NCBI RefSeq assembly: GCF_014397245.1
Contig: NZ_JACLHY010000020.1
Coordinates: forward strand, 1 to 64,000
DNA from: Arenibacter arenosicollis
GTDB taxonomy: Bacteria; Bacteroidota; Bacteroidia; Flavobacteriales; Flavobacteriaceae
Direction of reading: 5' to 3'
DNA length: 64,000 nucleotides
Shown here: positions 59,662 through 64,000 of the stretch, one piece after another
Numbering within the stretch: position 1 is the first letter of the stretch
Layout of the letters: the number at the start of each line of letters is the position of its first letter
The notes under the pieces: generated by a model
Databases searched by the model: none
What the model saw: the letters and a program-made list of their open reading frames with translations, nothing else
What the model was told of the DNA's origin: nothing
Translations under genes and position numbers: made by a program

Positions 59662-60959
59662 AAATCCAAATCTAGCCTCTTTTCTGTTTGGATAGAAGAT
59701 TGCCCCATTTATTTTATCATCTGAATTATTAACTATTAAATAGGCTTGGGTTCAGATTATTACAGTTTTAATCAACACAACTTGTTTTTTACCTAATTTA
59801 ATTCCATAAGCCGAGTATTGGCTGGCATCTGTTTATACCCTGAAAATATAGGTATTTGGGATTTACTGAACTTGTCCTTCCCAAACCGAGACACCCCAGA
59901 TGGCGGCTGGCCGGCAAGTATTTCCATAAGGCTGTTGCAAGTTCAAAATAGGTCTCATAAATGATCAAAATACTTTGGTTTGTTAATTTTAATTCGGCTG
60001 AAGCAACCAAATCTAATGATTGACGTCTTCTACGAAGAATAATTAATCTTTAATGAGATTATGGGTAGCGACGATGTCAAACTAATTTTCGATTAATAAA
60101 AAATAATCCCAACGAACACCTAGGTATTGAATCAACTGTGGCATTATAATACAGAATAGGATTGCACGAATAGACTATAGTTCCATGGCTGAAAATCGTT
60201 CGTAGCGCGGTTAATGGTATAATGGCCCCATCACAAGGAATTTCCATCCTCCCCCAAAACTTAAAATGGAAATAATTTCAATTGTCAACTGGATCAATGT
60301 TATGTGGGCCTATGAGTCCTTTGGGCCTATTTGTGAAACAAAGTATTAAGCCATTCTTGAAGTCCGGATATTTTTTTCTATGTACATGTAGCGTTTTACC
60401 GCAACCTTTCGTATAGGGAATAATTTAGGTTAATGCCATGGTCCGTAGATCATTCGGGCAATTGGCGTTAAGGTATTTAAATTCAATCTAATAACTATGC
60501 GAAGGAATGGGCCATTTTGTTTAAAGCACTATTGATGCTGGGCCGTTAAAGGTAATTCTGTCCTTTTGGAATAGGGAAGACAAATTGATTTTAAATTTCG
60601 ATCAAGATTAATATTAATAAATTTTTATTGGTATAAGAATAGTTCTTGCACCGCTTGAATCAAAATATAAAAAATAACAGCCGTTGCTTTAAAGGGTCAT
60701 TTGATTTGAACCGGAACCCATTTATTTTAAGTATTCATTTTTGGATGGACCAAAGTTCAATAATGCCCCTATATATATTATTATAAAGCCATAACCATCA
60801 TTTTAAATAATTCTAAGTATAAAGTGTGAACGGTTTTTTTAAAATATGGGAACCTGTTCATTCACAAAATAAAATTGCGGAGAAAAAGAACAATCAATGT
60901 GGCTACCGGTTTCAGGAAATTCTTTTTAATTCCCTTAACTGGTATAATTGTGAATAAGG
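59662..60959. other. 1.3 kb stretch without a supported gene
   Basis: AT-rich DNA between the 59.3 kb gene and the sigma factor. A 70-codon minus-strand frame (59798-60010) matches nothing. No repeats shared with the cassette region and no full consensus promoter were recognised. It may hold decayed genes. Confidence 0.45.
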
Positions 60960-61505
60960 TTGGGCAAGGACACTAAGGAGGAAGAGACGAAATTAATTTC
61001 TGGTTGTATTTCGAAAATAGGAAAAGATCAGGAACGTCTGTATAAGAAATATTACGGTTATGTCATGGCCATAGGAATGGCATATTGTACAAATAAGGAT
61101 ATAGCAAGAGAAGTGGTTGATGATACCTTTATTAAGATTTTTGATTCGATCGAATCCTTTGATCACAAACAATCGTTTAAAGGTTGGATAAGAAAAATTA
61201 CCATTAATTGTGCCATAGATGAATTTAGAAGAAACAAAAAACATCTATATCATTTGGACGTATCCGATTGTTCCAGGGATTTGCCGGCAGTGGAATTATT
61301 GGACAACTTGGACATTGATGATATTTATCAATTATTGGGAGAACTTCCTGAAATGTTAAGGACGGTTTTTAATCTCTATGAAATCGAAGGATATGACCAT
61401 AAGGAGATTTCTGAGTTAATGGGCATAGGCGAAAGTTCATCTAGGACTTATCTCGCAAGAGCTAAGGAGAGATTGAGGGGCTTGGTAACCAGACATTTTA
61501 AATAG
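60960..61505 (+). CDS. RNA polymerase sigma-70 factor (ECF-like)
   Basis: 181 residues from a TTG at 60960, the only start after the in-frame stop at 60951. Region 2: DQERLYKKYYGYVMAIGMAY, TFIKIFDSIESFDHKQSFKG WIRKITINCAIDEFRRNKKH. Region 4: LGELPEMLRTVFNLYEIEGY DHKEISELMGIGESSSRTYL ARAKERLRGL. This is the Bacteroidota ECF type with two-domain sigma. The next gene, five bases away, has a short cytosolic N-terminus and one membrane helix, as expected of an anti-sigma partner. Confidence 0.88.
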   Translation: MGKDTKEEETKLISGCISKIGKDQERLYKKYYGYVMAIGMAYCTNKDIAREVVDDTFIKIFDSIESFDHKQSFKGWIRKITINCAIDEFRRNKKHLYHLDVSDCSRDLPAVELLDNLDIDDIYQLLGELPEMLRTVFNLYEIEGYDHKEISELMGIGESSSRTYLARAKERLRGLVTRHFK

Positions 61506-61510
61506 TAAGG

Positions 61511-62779
61511 ATGAAAGAACAATTTGACGAAGAATTAGCAAAGAAAGTAAGATACACAATACTTCACCATGTAGAAGTCTATGAGGATGGCGCATGGGAG
61601 CGTTTTTTAACCCGCAAGAAGAAAAGAAAGAACCGTATTCATTATTGGTGTATGACGGGAGTCGCCTCTTCTATGTTGTTACTGATTTCAATTGGCTGGA
61701 TATTAATAAAAAACCCACATCATCCTGTAGATTTTCAATATCCCGTAACTATAAAGGACCTCACCCTACCCCATTCCAGAATATTGGAATCTACATCAGG
61801 CGAGGATAGTGTTGGAACTGGTATAAATCTCCTGAAAGAGAGCACCGAGATGGATAATATTAATGTAACTAAAGTTAGTGATTCTAAGCCAATGAATCTA
61901 GATGCTGAAGATGCATTGGCCCATATGAATAGTAGATATGTCGATTCTAACGGAAAAGTGAGAACAATAGTTGCCGTAACAAAGTCTGTAAAGATATTTG
62001 AGAACGCTTTGCCTATTCAAGTTGGAGACATTGATTTGTTCAATTTACCCTTTGACAATTATGATTGGATTACAGAGCAGTTTGCAACTCTCAAAAAGGA
62101 TGTCGACTACAAAGTTACAAGTACTGTCCAAGGGGATGTTGAAATTGGATTCCAGGTGTCGCCAAGTTATGGTTCAAATAATGCCAATAGCCAGACCCTG
62201 ACTTCCACCAACTTTGGGGCCGGGGTTGTTTTGAATGTGCCGATAAAATCCTCGGCATTTGCATTTAACACTGGCATCATATTTAATAATTTGCGACTTA
62301 AGAATGAAGAATCAATTCTTGCAACATCTGAAGCCTCAATGGAAGAGGATAAATACAATAAGGAAGAAACGAGTCTTAAGAATTTGGATATACCTATTAA
62401 TATTATGTACAAGATCCCTAGTAAAAGAAACTTTATTTTTATTCAAGCAGGGATGTCGTCCTATTTAACGTTTAATGAAAATGCGGTAGCAACAAAAACG
62501 ACCTTCCGTGAGGTAGAGGTATATCACGATGTTAATGGGACTGTGCAGAGTTACAGGGTTAAGGAAGAGATATCTTCAAAAAAAGAATCAGACTATAAAG
62601 GAAGTCGGTTACACCCCTTTGGTACAATTAATTTATCCATTGGTTATAAGGCTCCTTTATCGGATCGGGTAAAATATGAAATACAACCCTTTTATAAGTT
62701 ACCGTTAAATTCTATATCCACTGATAATACCAAAGTTCCGATGGGCGGTATAGCCTTAAAAGTTTCCCTAAATCCATGA
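61511..62779 (+). CDS. Membrane-anchored protein with anti-sigma-like N-terminus and outer-membrane-barrel-like C-terminus
   Basis: 422 residues. The first 45 (DEELAKKVRYTILHHVEVYE DGAWERFL) are cytosolic-like; SSMLLLISIGWILI is a single helix at about 50-65. The rest resembles an outer-membrane beta-barrel repeat protein: VGFQVSPSYGSNNANSQTLT, GAGVVLNVPIKSSAFAFNTG IIFNNLRL, INIMYKIPSKRNFIFIQAGM SSYLTF and PFGTINLSIGYKAPLSDRVK YEIQPFYKLPL. One helix cannot place a true barrel in the outer membrane, so the C-terminal fold must be periplasmic or the helix is a signal. Probably translated with the sigma gene. Confidence 0.65.
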   Translation: MKEQFDEELAKKVRYTILHHVEVYEDGAWERFLTRKKKRKNRIHYWCMTGVASSMLLLISIGWILIKNPHHPVDFQYPVTIKDLTLPHSRILESTSGEDSVGTGINLLKESTEMDNINVTKVSDSKPMNLDAEDALAHMNSRYVDSNGKVRTIVAVTKSVKIFENALPIQVGDIDLFNLPFDNYDWITEQFATLKKDVDYKVTSTVQGDVEIGFQVSPSYGSNNANSQTLTSTNFGAGVVLNVPIKSSAFAFNTGIIFNNLRLKNEESILATSEASMEEDKYNKEETSLKNLDIPINIMYKIPSKRNFIFIQAGMSSYLTFNENAVATKTTFREVEVYHDVNGTVQSYRVKEEISSKKESDYKGSRLHPFGTINLSIGYKAPLSDRVKYEIQPFYKLPLNSISTDNTKVPMGGIALKVSLNP

Positions 62780-63371
62780 TTGTATTCTGGAAAATCAGTA
62801 CTTATAAATAAAATGATATGGAAATATAGCTGTGAGTCGGACATTTGGATACATGTAGGTAATTCTGACAGCATAGTTTTCTAGAGCCTTTAAATATATT
62901 TTATTGATTGAACTATGTTGGATGGGTTTAGTTAAGAACAGGTATTCATTATCATTGGAATAAATTGTCTTTAAGTCCACTGGAATAATGTGAATGAGTA
63001 CACGAAATAAGACATAGGTTGGAAAATCACTAGAATTTGAATTAGTTGTTGTTTTTATTTATCAAAAGTCTCTATTGTTCTTGATAGGGGCTTTTTTTTG
63101 TATCCTCAGTTAATCCAAGTTATTGCATTTGTCATCCATATTAAATAGTGCGTTGAAATATCATATCTCTTGACATTTAGTATGATATATTGTTCGTCGG
63201 AAAAACAAAGTTTATGAGCCACCTTGTCCAATGTCTTTTATTGAACTTGGCCATATTTAGGATCGATTTTTCATTCTTGTTTGGATTATTTAAAAAAAAA
63301 AATTAAAAGCATGTAGCGTTTAGTAAAGCTTCAACGTAATGGGGTTATTAACATTAAAAAACAAAAATTAC
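62780..63371. other. Intergenic stretch with a plus-strand terminator
   Basis: Between the sigma operon and the fibronectin lipoprotein. AAAGTCTCTAT (63065-63075) and ATAGGGGCTTT (63084-63094) form a GU-containing stem followed by a run of T (63092-63099), a likely terminator. Otherwise no feature is supported. Confidence 0.5.
63064..63099 (+). terminator. Intrinsic terminator
   Basis: Stem AAAGTCTCTAT / ATAGGGGCTTT with two G-U pairs, then TTTTTTTT. It lies 285 bases after the barrel-like gene and before the next lipoprotein gene, so it may end the sigma transcript or be bidirectional. Confidence 0.5.
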
Positions 63372-64000
63372 ATGAAAAACAAGATTAAATTCCCATTGTA
63401 TTACTTTTTAATTAGTATGGCTTTAGCCCCAGTTTTGACAACGTCTTGTAGTAAGGATGACGACAATGATTCGGATTCAAAAGTAGCGGCCCCTACCCTA
63501 AGCAATGCCAGTGAACTTATGGCTACTTCGTTTAAAGCATCCTGGTCGAAAGTGGATTTGGCGGATAGTTACCTCATTGAAGTTTCCACCAAAGCTGATT
63601 TTAGTACTTCGGTTACGGGTTACAATAAAAAATCGGTTACCACCAACAGTACCACAATCAGTGGATTAGAAGGGGAAACCAAATATTATTTCAGGGTCTA
63701 CGCAAAAGATGGCGGTGACGTGTCAAAAGCATCTGCAGCTAAAGATGCTACGACCACTAAACTAATAGCAGGACCAGTGCTAAAGGATGCAACTGATATT
63801 CAGAATACATCATTCAAAATTGAGTGGAGTGCAATAACCGGAGCAGATAAGTACCTGGTAGAAGTTTCCACCAAATCGGATTTTAGCTCTACCGTTGCCG
63901 GTTTTAATAAGAAGGAGGTAAGTGAATTATCCGCAGCCGTAAGCGGTTTGACAACCAAAACCAAGTATTACGTTAGGGTTTATACCAAAAAAGGTACAGA
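63372..64000 (+). CDS. Fibronectin type III repeat lipoprotein, partial (cut by window end)
   Basis: At least 209 residues, no stop in the window. The signal FPLYYFLISMALAPVLTTSC ends in a lipobox (LTTSC). Two tandem FnIII-like modules follow: SDSYLIEVSTKADFST-type core (ADSYLIEVSTKADFS, GETKYYFRVYAKDGG) and a second (GADKYLVEVSTKSDFS, KTKYYVRVYTKKGT). The modules share 60-70% of positions by eye, so this may be a longer repeat protein exposed on the cell surface. More repeats probably lie to the right. Confidence 0.85.
   Translation, partial: MKNKIKFPLYYFLISMALAPVLTTSCSKDDDNDSDSKVAAPTLSNASELMATSFKASWSKVDLADSYLIEVSTKADFSTSVTGYNKKSVTTNSTTISGLEGETKYYFRVYAKDGGDVSKASAAKDATTTKLIAGPVLKDATDIQNTSFKIEWSAITGADKYLVEVSTKSDFSSTVAGFNKKEVSELSAAVSGLTTKTKYYVRVYTKKGT

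Noticed and set aside
59798-60010. 70-codon minus-strand open frame
   Set aside because: No family match and unusual composition; not enough to call a gene.

Overview
The window looks like chromosome of a flavobacterium (phylum Bacteroidota). The DNA is AT-rich and most genes lack a clear Shine-Dalgarno sequence. Two promoters match the Bacteroidota -33 TTTG / -7 TATATTTG pattern with exactly 20 bases between the boxes. The gene content also fits: Crp/Fnr, AraC and LytTR regulators, SRPBCC/AHSA1 proteins, NodT-type efflux lipoproteins, and a sigma factor followed by a membrane-anchored barrel-like protein. No rRNA, tRNA or CRISPR array was seen.

Region 1 (1-15.7 kb) is an accessory, cassette-like region. 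It starts with the end of an IS481-type insertion sequence. Single genes or gene pairs follow, almost all on the minus strand, separated by 130-400 base spacers that can fold. In seven cassettes the bases just outside the gene form an inverted pair private to that cassette (GTTGCCCACA...TGTGGGCAAC, GTTGTGAGC...GCTCACAAC, GTTAGCCATA...TATGGCTAAC and others). The spacers fall into families with shared arms. This is the geometry of integron cassettes and attC sites, but no integrase gene lies in the window. Cargo includes a HEPN-like protein overlapping or abutting a PD-(D/E)XK nuclease, an OLD-type ATPase/TOPRIM nuclease, methyltransferases, lipoproteins and small enzymes. A group II intron maturase remnant lies between two spacer copies. 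A Fur-family regulator with paired operators and its divergent FAD oxidoreductase operon sit near the end.

Region 2 (15.7-37.9 kb) is rich in small stress or ligand-type proteins. Two related ArsR-SRPBCC-DoxX-DUF1801 operons have near-identical promoter/operator layouts. There is also an RND efflux system, several AraC and Crp/Fnr regulators, VOC proteins, and three copies of a small unnamed protein family. Three decayed genes were found: a DUF1330 copy, an SRPBCC copy and a dihydrofolate-reductase-family copy. They show local duplication followed by loss.

Region 3 (37.9-49.2 kb) holds an amidohydrolase fused to a beta-propeller, an S41 peptidase, a PAS histidine kinase, response regulators, a type 2 NADH dehydrogenase-like protein and regulators.

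Region 4 (49.3-58 kb) is metabolic. A minus-strand TPP riboswitch with an intrinsic terminator controls a compact four-gene operon: methyltransferase, AIR-synthase-like protein, ThiE-like protein and Trm112-like zinc protein. The pathway is not obvious from the gene set. Next come cysI, cysJ and a 1-Cys peroxiredoxin behind a LysR regulator, with a perfect palindrome in the promoter region.

Region 5 (58-64 kb) has small membrane and lipoproteins, a 1.3 kb stretch without a clear gene, a sigma-70-like factor with its partner, and the start of a fibronectin type III lipoprotein that runs off the right edge.
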